Made by a program: the position numbers and the translations under genes
Shown here: piece after piece, positions 8,808 through 17,031 of the stretch
How the letters are laid out: each line of letters starts with the position of its first letter
Numbering within the stretch: the stretch's first letter is position 1
Assembly: GCA_020848835.1 (NCBI GenBank)
Contig: JADLHJ010000102.1
Span: forward strand, 51,487-115,486
From: Candidatus Hydrogenedentota bacterium
Lineage (GTDB): Bacteria > Hydrogenedentota > Hydrogenedentia > Hydrogenedentales > SLHB01
Length of the DNA stretch: 64,000 nt
Direction of reading: 5' to 3'
The notes under the pieces: model-generated
Told to the model about the DNA's origin: nothing
The model's database searches: none
Seen by the model: only the letters and a program-made list of their open reading frames with translations

Positions 8808-9125
8808 TCAGAGTGAGACGGTCTCGCCTGTTTCCAGCGAACGCATAACCGCATCGAGTATCGGCCGTAGATCGTTCGCGCCCACGCCGGACAGCCAGAT
8901 GTTGTCCGGGAAGATCATCACGTTTGGGCCCTCTTCGCATTTGTCCATGCAGCCGGATGCGCTGACGCGCACTTTTCCCTTTAGTCCGCTCGCTTTCACC
9001 ATTTCTTTCAAAGTATCGCGCAGATCACAGCCGCCGCCTTCGGCGCAACAGATGCGTTCGCCAAGTTCACGCCGGTTCGTGCAAACGAAGATAATTTTTT
9101 CGTGTGGCAGTTCGTTAGATTGCAT
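8808..9125 (-). CDS. Thioredoxin-like [2Fe-2S] ferredoxin
   Basis: Small electron-transfer protein of 105 residues. It has the thioredoxin-like ferredoxin arrangement: KIIFVCTNRR at the N-terminus, CCAEGGGC, then SASGCMDKCEEGPN, giving cysteines in the CX(n)C and CX3C pattern that ligates a [2Fe-2S] cluster, and the following PNVMIFPDNIW strand. The frame runs 87 codons upstream but that part overlaps the next gene; ATG 9125 begins the domain directly. The stop of the upstream DinB-like gene lies 11 bases away, suggesting an operon of M20 hydrolase, DinB-like protein and ferredoxin. The redox partner is unknown. Confidence 0.88.
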   Translation of the reverse strand: MQSNELPHEKIIFVCTNRRELGERICCAEGGGCDLRDTLKEMVKASGLKGKVRVSASGCMDKCEEGPNVMIFPDNIWLSGVGANDLRPILDAVMRSLETGETVSL

Positions 9126-9136
9126 GACGGTTCGAA

Positions 9137-9667
9137 TCAGTCTCGTTTCGATGCTTTGTAGTTTTTGGATTCTCCGCGCGCAATCGACAGCGTTTGCCAC
9201 ACCGCGCCTTTCCGCATGCGCGCGAGGTAGACGATTTGTCCCACATGATACGATACATGTGCAATCTGGCGGTTGATCGCATCGAGCGCGCTCATCTTTT
9301 CGCCGCGAATCGACACCTCGCTCAACAGATCGTCCGGCTTTAGCGATTCGATTGCTTCCAAAAGACAGGCCCAGCCAAGTTCCCACTTTTGGAGTAGGAC
9401 ATCTCGATCTACCGTGCCTGGCTCGATGAATTCGCCGTCGCGATCGCGCCAGGGTTTATCGCCATCGCTGGTCAGGAATTCCGTCCAGCGCGACATCATG
9501 TTGCCGTGCAGGTGCTGGATGATGACCGCGATGCTGTTTGATTCCGAGCCGGGAACCCACGCGAGGTCGGAGTCATCGAGTTGCGCCAGCGCCTTGTCGC
9601 CAAGTGACTTTGCCCCGCGGAAGCGAAAGAGCGCGGATTCAAGATAGGTTTCGCCAACGTTTGCCAT
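9137..9667 (-). CDS. DinB-like four-helix protein (DUF1572)
   Basis: Protein of 176 residues resembling the DUF1572/DinB superfamily, a four-helix bundle that usually carries a three-histidine metal site. Candidate ligands are the His residues in IIQHLHGNMMSRW (about 50-62) and QIAHVSYHVGQIVYL (about 135-149). Some relatives are bacillithiol- or mycothiol-dependent transferases, but no substrate can be assigned here. It starts five bases after the stop of the M20 hydrolase gene and ends 11 bases before the ferredoxin gene, so the three are probably one transcript. Confidence 0.85.
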   Translation of the reverse strand: MANVGETYLESALFRFRGAKSLGDKALAQLDDSDLAWVPGSESNSIAVIIQHLHGNMMSRWTEFLTSDGDKPWRDRDGEFIEPGTVDRDVLLQKWELGWACLLEAIESLKPDDLLSEVSIRGEKMSALDAINRQIAHVSYHVGQIVYLARMRKGAVWQTLSIARGESKNYKASKRD

Positions 9668-9672
9668 GAACT

Positions 9673-10857
9673 TTACTCGGAGTCGAGAAAGCGCAGCGCG
9701 AGATTAGACATCAAACGAATCGCAACCGGGATGGGCGAATCGCCGAAGTTGTATCTCGGACTGTGCAGCGGCGGGTAGGGTGCGTCTGCATTGGGATTCA
9801 CACCGAGGCATACGAACGCGCCGGGCGCTTTCTGTAAATAATACGAGAAGTCCTCCGCGCCCATGTACGGGACTTCAAACTGCATGATGTTTTGTTCGCC
9901 GAATAGCTTGGTGCCCGTCTGAATTACGAAATCGGTCATGCGCGGATCGTTGTACAAGACCGGATAACGGTTTTCAGAAAAATGCACATCGACACGCGCG
10001 CGCATCGCAATTCCTATGCTTTCAGCGATACGGCGCATCGACTCTTCGATCCGCAGGTGGTGCGTGTCGTTCAAACTACGGTAGGTGCCTTCCAATACCG
10101 CAGTCTCGGGGTTGATGTTCGAAGCGCTGCCCGCATGAAATTTTGTAACGCTCACAACGCCCGCATCCCACGGGTTTGTTTCACGACTTACTATGGTCTG
10201 AAAACCCGTGACGATGTGCGAGCCGACCACTATCGGATCGATGCCCGCGCCGGGGTCGGCTGCGTGGCAGCCTTTGCCATGTATAACGATCTTGAATACG
10301 CCTGCGCCCGCGAGCATCGCGCCAGACTTGATACCGATGTGCCCGACGGGCAACGTCGGCCAGCCGTGCAGCGCAAAGGCCGCATCAACGCCGTCCAGTA
10401 CGCCTTCCTGCACGATGTAACGGCCACCCGCGGCTTCTTCTTCGCCGGGCTGGAACACGAACTTCACTGTGCCTTTAATGCGGTCGCGGTGTTTCGCGAG
10501 CGTCTTTACGACGCCACACATGCACGCGCTGTGACCATCATGGCCGCAGGCGTGCATGCGATTTGGGATTTTTGACGCGTAGGGAAGGCCGGTCTCTTCT
10601 TCAATTTCCAGCGCGTCCATGTCCGCGCGAAGGAGGACAGTCTTGCCGGGTGCGCCGCCCTTCAATTCCGCGACGATGCCGGTGCCTTTCGCGTAGCCGC
10701 GTTTGTAGGGAACGCCGGTGGTGTCGAGAAATCTTGCGATGCGATCGGAGGTCCACTTTTCTTCGAAGCGGATTTCCGGGTGCTCGTGCAGTTCGTGCCG
10801 AAGCGACGCGATTTCGGGCACGAGGGAATCAATGGTTTGAGTCAGATCATCAGCCAT
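9673..10857 (-). CDS. M20 family amidohydrolase (amidohydrolase/hippuricase type)
   Basis: Metal-dependent peptidase/amidohydrolase of 394 residues of the M20D group (N-acyl-amino-acid amidohydrolase, hippurate hydrolase, IAA-amino-acid hydrolase). Visible motifs are LRADMDAL, HACGHDGHSA with the Cys that replaces Asp in this subgroup, PGEEEAAGG with the catalytic Glu pair, HGWPTLPVGHIG, and HSPRYNFGD with the last metal His near the C-terminus. The lid/dimerisation domain lies between (about 180-295). It is cytoplasmic, with no leader. The acyl substrate cannot be predicted. It is the first gene of a probable three-gene minus-strand operon. Confidence 0.92.
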   Translation of the reverse strand: MADDLTQTIDSLVPEIASLRHELHEHPEIRFEEKWTSDRIARFLDTTGVPYKRGYAKGTGIVAELKGGAPGKTVLLRADMDALEIEEETGLPYASKIPNRMHACGHDGHSACMCGVVKTLAKHRDRIKGTVKFVFQPGEEEAAGGRYIVQEGVLDGVDAAFALHGWPTLPVGHIGIKSGAMLAGAGVFKIVIHGKGCHAADPGAGIDPIVVGSHIVTGFQTIVSRETNPWDAGVVSVTKFHAGSASNINPETAVLEGTYRSLNDTHHLRIEESMRRIAESIGIAMRARVDVHFSENRYPVLYNDPRMTDFVIQTGTKLFGEQNIMQFEVPYMGAEDFSYYLQKAPGAFVCLGVNPNADAPYPPLHSPRYNFGDSPIPVAIRLMSNLALRFLDSE

Positions 10858-10978
10858 TAGTGAATTGCCTTGACGTAACTACACCGCGGATATGCGCAGT
10901 GCGGCGATTGAAGGCAGACTAACGGAACAAACTTGCGTGTGCAACTTCGCGAGGAATAGTACACAACTGGATAAAAAG

Positions 10979-11043
10979 GAGCACGGGCATCTTGCCCGTG
11001 ATGAGTGCTATGGCAGGCAATCACGGGCAAGATGCCCGTGCTC
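10979..11043. repeat. REP-like inverted repeat, family R1 copy 1
   Basis: Two 24-base arms, 10979-11002 and 11020-11043, are exact reverse complements. Each arm is itself a hairpin (CACGGGCA/TGCCCGTG with a short loop). The core GAGCACGGGC-RTC-YGCCCGTGAT recurs at 14508 and 51311. The element fills the spacer between the M20 promoter region and the CBS gene end (its distal arm ends four bases before that stop codon's complement). Confidence 0.9.
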
Positions 11044-11046
11044 TTG

Positions 11047-11586
11047 TTACCCGTGCAGACGTTCGCGCATGACGGCGGCGAGATTTTTGGGTTCGAGCCG
11101 CGCGGCCAGATTCTGGAATTGCTGGATGGATTTTGGCTTGGTCTGCGTTTCGAGTTCGACTTCCTCGCGCTGCTTGTCACGGACGATTTCGCGTTGCAGT
11201 TGCTGAATGCCGCGCAGCATGTCCTGGCGGCAGATGCGCCCCACAGGCTTGTCATTCTCCATTACAGGCAAGACGGCGAAATTCGTATCCAGAAAATGTT
11301 TTGCGACCGTGAACAGATCCATGTCGGTGGTGATCATCGCTCTCGGCGTTGACATATAGTCGCTCACTTTGCCGGATGCGAGACTTTGGTAGGTGGAAGC
11401 GGACAATACGCGCAGGCAATCTTTTTCGGTGAGGATGCCAAGCAGGTTGCCTTCGCCGTCGAGCACCGGCGCGCCGGCCGCGCGTTTGTTCTCGAGCAGA
11501 TCGATCGCTTCGTAGATCTCCATGTCCGGCCGCAGGGTGATGAACCATGTGGACATGCAATCGCGTGCTGTAGGGACTCGTTGCAT
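11047..11586 (-). CDS. Tandem CBS-domain protein
   Basis: Protein of 179 residues with two CBS modules (about 10-65, DCMSTWFITLRPDMEIYEA...; and about 75-130, VSDYMSTPRAMITTDMDLF...), which together form a Bateman unit that binds adenosine nucleotides, followed by a charged helical tail (about 135-179). There is no fused catalytic or channel domain, so it presumably regulates a partner by nucleotide-dependent binding; the partner is not evident from neighbours. It is transcribed alone, away from the AT-rich spacer at 11587-11921. Confidence 0.87.
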   Translation of the reverse strand: MQRVPTARDCMSTWFITLRPDMEIYEAIDLLENKRAAGAPVLDGEGNLLGILTEKDCLRVLSASTYQSLASGKVSDYMSTPRAMITTDMDLFTVAKHFLDTNFAVLPVMENDKPVGRICRQDMLRGIQQLQREIVRDKQREEVELETQTKPKSIQQFQNLAARLEPKNLAAVMRERLHG

Positions 11587-11921
11587 GACTGCTCTCCCGT
11601 TCGCGGCCCCTGCCGCGCGCCGTTGCTCAAATCACGCTTTACTTCCCACAAAAATTGTAGCACTTGTTGGGCGATCTGGAAAGGGAAAAATTCCTAAAAA
11701 AAGGCGCAAAATCGCGACTTTTTGCACGATTAACATATCCATTGCGCGGTGGTTTACTTACGCAAAACTCGTGAAATAGATCGCGATTGGTCAGTCGCTC
11801 GAAACGAGATCCAATGTGGCAATTTGTAGTCCCGCTCTCCGCGGCAGGGCGCACTTTTACGTAAGATTCGTTTGCTTCGCAGAACGCCCGGCACCGAGAC
11901 CGGGCGCTACCAGGCCACTTT
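11587..11921. other. Intergenic region between fumarase and the CBS gene
   Basis: No gene of 335 bases. It is locally AT-rich (11690-11730), with a loose GCAAAA...TTTTGC pairing, and must contain the CBS-gene promoter. Near the fumarase stop lies a hairpin CGCCCGG (11885-11891)/CCGGGCG (11900-11906) that could end the fumC transcript; no T-run follows. Confidence 0.6.
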
Positions 11922-13310
11922 CTACGACGGCCCGATCATCTTTGTCGGGTCTACTTCCGCGTCGAATTCTTCCGCCGTGAGCAGGCTGAGCGCGATTGCT
12001 TCTTGTTTTAATGTGGTGCCGTTCTTGTGCGCGGTCTTCGCGATCTTCGCGGCGTTGTCGTAACCGATCTTGCGGTTGAGCGCGGTGACAAGCATCAGCG
12101 ATTTGTGGAGCAATTCGTCGATGCGCGCATTGTTCGGCTCGATGCCCTCCGCGCAATGTTCATTGAAGGATCGTGCGCCATCGGCCAACAACCGAATCGA
12201 TTGCAGGACGTTGTAGATGATCACGGGTTTGTAGACGTTCAATTCGAAATTGCCGGACGCGCCGCCAACGTTTACAGCGACGTCGTTGCCAATGACTTGC
12301 GCGGCGATCATGGTGATCGCTTCGCTCTGTGTGGGGTTCACTTTGCCGGGCATGATGGAAGAGCCGGGTTCGTTTTCGGGAATGGTGATTTCGCCGAGAC
12401 CGCAGCGCGGACCGCTGGCGAGCCAGCGCACGTCGTTCGCGATTTTCATCAGGCTGCATGCGATGGTTTTTAATGCGCCGTGCGTCATCAACAACGCATC
12501 GTGCGCGGCGAGGGATTCGAATTTGTTGGGCGCGGTGGCGAAGGGAAGTCCCGTGAGTTCCGCGATCTTTGCGGCGACTTTTACGTCGTAGCCTTTCTTC
12601 GTGTTCAAACCTGTACCGACTGCCGTGCCGCCGAGCGCGAGTTCGTATAGGCGCGGCATGGTGGATTCCACGCGCTCGATCCCGTTTGTGAGCTGCTGCA
12701 CGTAGCCGGAAAATTCCTGGCCGAGGGTGAGGGGCGTGGCATCCATGAGATGTGTGCGGCCGATCTTGATAATCGCTTCGAAGGCCTTGGCCTTGTGCGC
12801 AAGCGTATCGCGCAGCAATCGCAACGCGGGCAACAATTGATGATGAATCTGTTCGCAGGCCGCGATGCTCATTGCCGTGGGAAACGTGTCGTTCGACGAT
12901 TGCGACATGTTCACGTGATCGTTAGGGTGCACGGGCTTCTTGCTGCCCATTTCGCCGCCAGCCATTTCGATCGCGCGGTTCGAGATCACCTCGTTGGCGT
13001 TCATGTTCGTCTGCGTGCCGCTACCGGTCTGCCACACCGAGAGCGGGAAATGCTCGTCGAGCTTGCCGTCGATCACCTCGTCGGCCGCCGCGCAGATGAT
13101 CTTGCAGACGTCCGCCTGCATGAGGCCGAGATCGACATTCACCAGCGCCGCCGCCTTCTTCAAAATCCCCAATGCGCGGATGATCTCCCGCGGCATCTTT
13201 TCCGTGCCGATCGCGAAATGCACCAGCGACCGCGCCGTCTGGCACCCGTAATACCGGTCCACCGGCACCTGCATTTCCCCCATCGTGTCGCGCTCGATTC
13301 GATACTGCAC
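11922..13310 (-). CDS. fumC: Fumarate hydratase, class II
   Basis: Iron-independent fumarase of the aspartase/fumarase superfamily, interconverting fumarate and malate in the TCA cycle. The 462 residues match FumC length (about 465). The family signature GSSIMPGKVNPTQSE with the catalytic Ser loop, the GRTHLMDATPLTLGQEFSGY segment with the catalytic His, and SSNDTFPTAM are all present; the start ERDTMGEMQVPVDRYYG aligns with FumC N-termini. I chose GTG 13310, with GAGGGG eight bases upstream; the open frame continues 46 codons further without resemblance to the family. It is a monocistronic gene divergent from the sugar-binding protein. Confidence 0.95.
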   Translation of the reverse strand: MQYRIERDTMGEMQVPVDRYYGCQTARSLVHFAIGTEKMPREIIRALGILKKAAALVNVDLGLMQADVCKIICAAADEVIDGKLDEHFPLSVWQTGSGTQTNMNANEVISNRAIEMAGGEMGSKKPVHPNDHVNMSQSSNDTFPTAMSIAACEQIHHQLLPALRLLRDTLAHKAKAFEAIIKIGRTHLMDATPLTLGQEFSGYVQQLTNGIERVESTMPRLYELALGGTAVGTGLNTKKGYDVKVAAKIAELTGLPFATAPNKFESLAAHDALLMTHGALKTIACSLMKIANDVRWLASGPRCGLGEITIPENEPGSSIMPGKVNPTQSEAITMIAAQVIGNDVAVNVGGASGNFELNVYKPVIIYNVLQSIRLLADGARSFNEHCAEGIEPNNARIDELLHKSLMLVTALNRKIGYDNAAKIAKTAHKNGTTLKQEAIALSLLTAEEFDAEVDPTKMIGPS

Positions 13311-13414
13311 GGAATGTTCCCCTCGTGTGGTTTGTGTGCGAAACCCAACCCGATCTTGTAGCGCGTTTAGGCGCGAAACGTCAAGAAACGCGCGGTCGCC
13401 GCGATTCTGCATTT

Positions 13415-13423
13415 TGCTATACT
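13415..13423 (+). promoter_or_regulatory. Extended -10 promoter of the sugar-binding protein gene
   Basis: TGC directly followed by TATACT (13418-13423), an extended -10, 44 bases before ATG 13467. No good -35 is seen 17 bases upstream, as expected for extended -10 promoters. Confidence 0.5.
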
Positions 13424-13466
13424 CGGGTCGGGCAAGAGGTGCGTGCACTGGAGGGGAGTTTCAATC

Positions 13467-14507
13467 ATGCGTGAAGATAGCCGCCGTTCGTTTTTGCAGT
13501 GGTCCACGAGTTCGCTGGCGTTGGGGGCGTTGACGACGGCATTTAGCTGCAACGAGACCGCGCCCGCGGATGCGCCGTCCGCAGCGCCTGCCGCATTACC
13601 GGCGACACCCGCGGGGATGCGCTACAAGGCCGCATTCTCGAATGCAGGGTTGAAGGCGACGTGGTGCGCACACGGCATGAAGACGGCCGAATGGTGGGGG
13701 CGTCAGCTTGGAATCGATGTGACCATCTACGATTCGCAGCTCAACATCGATAAGCAGCGGCAGGATATCGAGGACATGGTGACGAAGGACTGGGACTTTG
13801 TCGCGATTCAGGCCTATGCGATCCAGACGCTCGCGGACCCGGTGAAGCGGTTGATCGATAAAGGCATCCCGGTGATCGATTTCGACACGCGCATCGTGCC
13901 GGAGGGTGAGGACATTGGCTTGTGGACCTTCATGACGCCGGACCACGAGAAGCTCGCGGAACAGGCGACGGAGATGATCTGCCAGGCCATCGGCGGCAAG
14001 GGAAAGATCGTGCACACGCAGGGCGCGCTAGCGCACACGGGTGCGCAACTTCGCGCGAAGGGATTTCACAACGTCATCGCGAAATACCCTGGAATCGAAG
14101 TACTCGATGAGCAGCCCGCGGACTGGGACATTAATAAGGCCGGACAGATTTGGGATGACTTGCTGGTGAAGTATCCGGAAATTGATGCGTCGTTTTGTCA
14201 TAACGACGACATGGCGATGGCGGCAAGGCAGGCGATTAAGCGCTCGGGTAAAGAACGCAATATTGTATTCGGCAGCATCGATGCGCAGGAGCAGGGTATC
14301 AACGGCGTGATGAGCGGCGATCTGATTTGTTCCGCGATGAACGCGGCGGGCCGTATCCACCAAACGGCGCTGATGGTCGGTTACTTCGCCTGCGCGCAGG
14401 GACAGAAGAAGGATCAAGTACCGCCATTCATGATCATCGACAATCCCGTCGTGACGAAGGACAACGCGGCGGGCTTTAAATATTTGATGGAAAACAAGAT
14501 GATCTAA
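13467..14507 (+). CDS. Orphan sugar-type substrate-binding lipoprotein
   Basis: Periplasmic binding protein of the ribose/galactose (Peripla_BP_4) type, 346 residues. The leader SRRSFLQWSTSSLALGALTT looks Tat-like and ends in AFSC, a loose lipobox, so it is probably membrane-anchored. The body shows the two-lobe pattern: QARQD-type segment DKQRQDIEDMVTKDWD, IPVIDFDTRI, HTQGALAHTGAQLRAKGF, and DASFCHNDDMAMAARQAI. ATG 13467 has GGAGGGGAG eight bases upstream. No permease or ATPase gene is adjacent, so it either serves a distant ABC transporter or a sensor. Ligand unknown. Confidence 0.88.
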   Translation: MREDSRRSFLQWSTSSLALGALTTAFSCNETAPADAPSAAPAALPATPAGMRYKAAFSNAGLKATWCAHGMKTAEWWGRQLGIDVTIYDSQLNIDKQRQDIEDMVTKDWDFVAIQAYAIQTLADPVKRLIDKGIPVIDFDTRIVPEGEDIGLWTFMTPDHEKLAEQATEMICQAIGGKGKIVHTQGALAHTGAQLRAKGFHNVIAKYPGIEVLDEQPADWDINKAGQIWDDLLVKYPEIDASFCHNDDMAMAARQAIKRSGKERNIVFGSIDAQEQGINGVMSGDLICSAMNAAGRIHQTALMVGYFACAQGQKKDQVPPFMIIDNPVVTKDNAAGFKYLMENKMI

Positions 14508-14534
14508 AGGAGCACGGGCGTCCCGCCCGTGATT
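14508..14534. repeat. REP-like hairpin, family R1 copy 2 (single arm)
   Basis: One arm of the R1 family, AGGAGCACGGGCGTCCCGCC followed by CGTGATT, forming a CACGGGCG/CGCCCGTG hairpin with a TCC loop immediately after the TAA of the binding-protein gene. It may protect or end that transcript. Confidence 0.8.
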
Positions 14535-14595
14535 ATGCGTTTACCCGCTAACCTAGGATTCGGTTCCCAAGCCGGTTTCGTTTGGCGCGGTTGTT

Positions 14596-14604
14596 TGCTA
14601 TTCT
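14596..14604 (+). promoter_or_regulatory. Extended -10 promoter of the carboxynorspermidine dehydrogenase gene
   Basis: TGC followed by TATTCT (14599-14604), 45 bases before ATG 14650, matching the layout at 13415. Confidence 0.45.
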
Positions 14605-14649
14605 TCCGTGCAAATCTGAATTATCAACTCCCTGGAGCGATGTATTGCA

Positions 14650-15825
14650 ATGAGTCGAGTATTAATTATTGGCGCGGGTGGCGTTGGCGGTGTGGTGACG
14701 CACAAGTGCGCGCAGGTGCCCGAAGTGTTCAGCGAGATCACGCTGGCGAGCCGCACCTTATCCAAGTGTGAAGCGATCCGCGATCAGATTTCGCGGCCAA
14801 TCGATGTTGCGCAGGTGGACGCGGACGATCCGAAGCAGGTTGTTGCGCTGATCAATAAGGTCAAGCCGAAGCTGCTGATAAACGTCGCGCTTCCTTATCA
14901 AGACTTGCCAATCATGGACGCGTGTCTGGAGACGGGTCTCGACTATCTCGACACGGCGAACTACGAGCCGCCAGACGTAGCGAAGTTCGAGTACAAGTGG
15001 CAGTGGGCCTACCATGATCATTTCAAGCAAAAGGGCATCATGGCGCTGCTGGGCTGCGGCTTCGATCCGGGCGTGACGAATATCTTCACCGCGTACGCGC
15101 AGAAAGAACACTTCGACGAGATCCACTACGTCGATATCCTCGACTGCAACGCGGGCGATCACGGCCACGCTTTCGCGACGAACTTCAATCCCGAAATCAA
15201 TATCCGCGAGATCACGCAGCGCGGCAAGTATTGGGAAAATGGCAAGTGGAAAGAGATCGACCCGATGTCGGTGTCGATGGATTTCGATTTTCCCGAGTGC
15301 GGCGTGAAGCGCGCGTATCTGTTGTATCACGAAGAACTCGAATCGCTGGTGAAGCACATCAAGGGCCTCAAGCGCATCCGATTCTGGATGACCTTCGGCG
15401 AGTCCTACCTCACGCATCTGCGCGTATTGCAGAACGTCGGTATGACGCGGATCGATCCGGTAATGTACGAAGGACGCGAGATTATCCCGATCCAATTCTT
15501 GAAGACACTACTGCCTGACCCCGCGTCGCTGGCGCCTGGCTACAAAGGCAAGACCTGTATCGGCTGTCTGATCGAAGGCGTGAAAGACGGCAAGCCGAAG
15601 AAGATTTTCGTTTACAACGTCTGCGATCACGCCGAGTGCTATCGCGAGGTAAAGGCGCAAGCCATCTCGTACACCACCGGCGTGCCCGCGATGATCGGCG
15701 GAATCATGATGCTCACCGGCGCGTGGCGCGGCGACGGTGTTTTCAACGTCGAGCAGTTCGACCCATCGCCATTCATGGATCGGCTGAACAAGCACGGCCT
15801 GCCATGGCACGTGCAGGAGATGTAA
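14650..15825 (+). CDS. Carboxynorspermidine dehydrogenase (saccharopine dehydrogenase family)
   Basis: NADPH-dependent reductase of 391 residues that, in the family, condenses L-aspartate semialdehyde with a diamine (putrescine or 1,3-diaminopropane) to carboxyspermidine or carboxynorspermidine, the first step of the non-SAM polyamine route. The N-terminus has the Rossmann motif VLIIGAGGVGG, followed by NVALPYQDLPIMDACLETG and GCGFDPGVTNIF, which are typical of CANSDH/LYS1-type proteins. It is cytoplasmic. Its usual partner NspC is encoded at 17032, 1.2 kb downstream on the same strand, which supports this assignment over saccharopine dehydrogenase. Choice of diamine cannot be read from sequence. 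Confidence 0.9.
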   Translation: MSRVLIIGAGGVGGVVTHKCAQVPEVFSEITLASRTLSKCEAIRDQISRPIDVAQVDADDPKQVVALINKVKPKLLINVALPYQDLPIMDACLETGLDYLDTANYEPPDVAKFEYKWQWAYHDHFKQKGIMALLGCGFDPGVTNIFTAYAQKEHFDEIHYVDILDCNAGDHGHAFATNFNPEINIREITQRGKYWENGKWKEIDPMSVSMDFDFPECGVKRAYLLYHEELESLVKHIKGLKRIRFWMTFGESYLTHLRVLQNVGMTRIDPVMYEGREIIPIQFLKTLLPDPASLAPGYKGKTCIGCLIEGVKDGKPKKIFVYNVCDHAECYREVKAQAISYTTGVPAMIGGIMMLTGAWRGDGVFNVEQFDPSPFMDRLNKHGLPWHVQEM

Positions 15826-15837
15826 TCGGCTGCAACC

Positions 15838-16194
15838 CTATACGGACGCAGGTATCTCTGTCGCGAGCGTGCATGCCAGCCGCGTGATTTTGCCGTTGGA
15901 TTCCGTGATGGCCTGATCGATGTAAAGCGGATCGGGCAGTCCGGTCTTGTCGAAGTCACCTTCTACAAGCGTCAGGACGACCGTTGCGCCATTGCGCGCG
16001 GAGGTATTCAGCGGATGGAGGCGCACATGAACAGCGAAGATTTCCTGCTCGGCCCAGTGGCGGATAGCGTCGATTCCGGCGAAGGTCCGGCCGTTGTCTT
16101 CGACAATGGCATCTGCCGCGAACAGGGCCGCAAAGGTGTCGGACTGTTCGTTGTTGATGGCCTCTATGTACTGCGTTGCGAGTGCGTGTGACAT
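15838..16194 (-). CDS. SnoaL/NTF2-like small protein
   Basis: Protein of 118 residues with the NTF2-like pattern seen in SnoaL-type and ketosteroid-isomerase-like proteins: YIEAINNEQSDTFAALFAADAIVEDNGRTFAGIDAIRHWAEQE, then a beta-sheet half. Such domains form a pocket that binds or isomerises small ligands; substrate unknown. ATG 16194 has AAGGAGA nine bases upstream; a 70-codon upstream extension of the frame overlaps the divergent regulator and was rejected. The divergent HxlR regulator, sharing a 102-base control region, probably controls it. Confidence 0.82.
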   Translation of the reverse strand: MSHALATQYIEAINNEQSDTFAALFAADAIVEDNGRTFAGIDAIRHWAEQEIFAVHVRLHPLNTSARNGATVVLTLVEGDFDKTGLPDPLYIDQAITESNGKITRLACTLATEIPASV

Positions 16195-16250
16195 GGGTTG
16201 TGTCTCCTTGCAATTAGTTGGTACGGGGATTGTGCCGCACTTGCTTTCTT

Positions 16251-16278
16251 TTGTAAAGTAGGTTCTAATAATAAAGTA
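16251..16278. promoter_or_regulatory. Candidate HxlR operator (direct TAAAGTA repeats)
   Basis: Two identical TAAAGTA boxes (16254-16260 and 16272-16278) lie 18 bases apart, start to start, in the AT-rich divergent spacer. The 18-base period puts them on nearly the same helix face. Position suggests autoregulation by the adjacent HxlR protein; binding is inferred. Confidence 0.4.
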
Positions 16279-16296
16279 AGTATCCGAGAAGAAAGC

Positions 16297-16656
16297 ATGG
16301 CGAGAAAGAAAAAACCCGACCCGGACAATCGCCACGAGCCACTGGCGAAACTGCTCGGCATCTTGTCGAGCCCGTGGACGATGCTGCTCCTGCACCGGCT
16401 TCACATCGGCGGCCCTACGCGCTTCGGCGAGCTCAAGCGTGCGCTCGGCGCCATCTCCACTAAGACGCTAACCGAGAGATTGCGCATGCTCGAAGCGGAA
16501 GGTTGGCTCACGCGGCACTACAATCCCACCGTGCCGCCGCAGGTGACCTACGCGATCACGAAGCGCGTCCTCGAACTCGACGGCGTGATGATTGAACTCG
16601 ATCGCATCGCCGAGCGCTGGTACGGCAAGAGCACAACGGGCAGACGCAACTCTTAA
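16297..16656 (+). CDS. HxlR family transcriptional regulator
   Basis: Winged-helix regulator of 119 residues. The HxlR signature is clear: LAKLLGILSSPWTMLLLHRLHIGGPTRFGELKRALGAISTKTLTERLRMLEAEGWLTRHY, with recognition helix STKTLTERLRMLE, then the wing VPPQVTYAITKRVLEL. A lysine/arginine-rich start (MARKKKPDPDNRH) precedes it. The conserved N-terminal Cys used by redox or aldehyde-sensing HxlR proteins is absent, so sensing must differ. ATG 16297 lies just after GAGAAG. It is divergent from the SnoaL-like gene, the usual target arrangement. An antitoxin-like gene starts 33 bases downstream. Confidence 0.9.
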   Translation: MARKKKPDPDNRHEPLAKLLGILSSPWTMLLLHRLHIGGPTRFGELKRALGAISTKTLTERLRMLEAEGWLTRHYNPTVPPQVTYAITKRVLELDGVMIELDRIAERWYGKSTTGRRNS

Positions 16657-16689
16657 CAGTTAGAACGACAAGAATGAAGGAGTGCGACG

Positions 16690-16941
16690 GTGCGACTAGA
16701 CGCAAAAACATTGCCAACGATTCTCCGTGAAGCAATAGATCATGTCGCAAATACCGGTGCGCGGGTCATAATTGAAATGTCCGACGGACAAAGAGTTGGA
16801 TTGGTTCCCGTTGAAGACCTAGAGTTCGTACAGGAAATTGAAGACCGCATGGACAATGAGTCTGCTGACGCGGCAATCGCAGAGGGCGGATTGGAGATTC
16901 CGTGGGACATTGTCAAGCAAGAAATTGATCAAGAGAGTTAG
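16690..16941 (+). CDS. Orphan Phd/YefM-like antitoxin
   Basis: Small protein of 83 residues with the Phd/YefM plan: an N-terminal DNA-binding part (TLPTILREAIDHVANTGARVIIEMSDGQRVGLVPVEDLEFV) and an acidic C-terminal tail (about 45-83) that would wrap a toxin. GTG 16690 has AAGGAG ten bases upstream. No RelE/Doc-type toxin follows: the next 90 bases hold only a 19-codon frame (16947-17006), and then nspC begins. It may be a stranded antitoxin or a small independent regulator. Similarity to Phd/YefM is by pattern, so moderately sure. Confidence 0.7.
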   Translation: MRLDAKTLPTILREAIDHVANTGARVIIEMSDGQRVGLVPVEDLEFVQEIEDRMDNESADAAIAEGGLEIPWDIVKQEIDQES

Positions 16942-17031
16942 TTCTTATGGAAGAAGAGTCGGAGCTCATTTCGCCTCATACGCTCGAAACCACGAAAATC
17001 AGATAGTGTCTCAAAGCAGAAAGAGTGATTC

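Noticed and set aside
14758..15495. A 245-residue frame opposite the CANSDH gene
   Set aside because: Antisense shadow; no start signal.
16947..17006. A 19-codon frame after the orphan antitoxin
   Set aside because: Too short and without toxin features; not called a gene.
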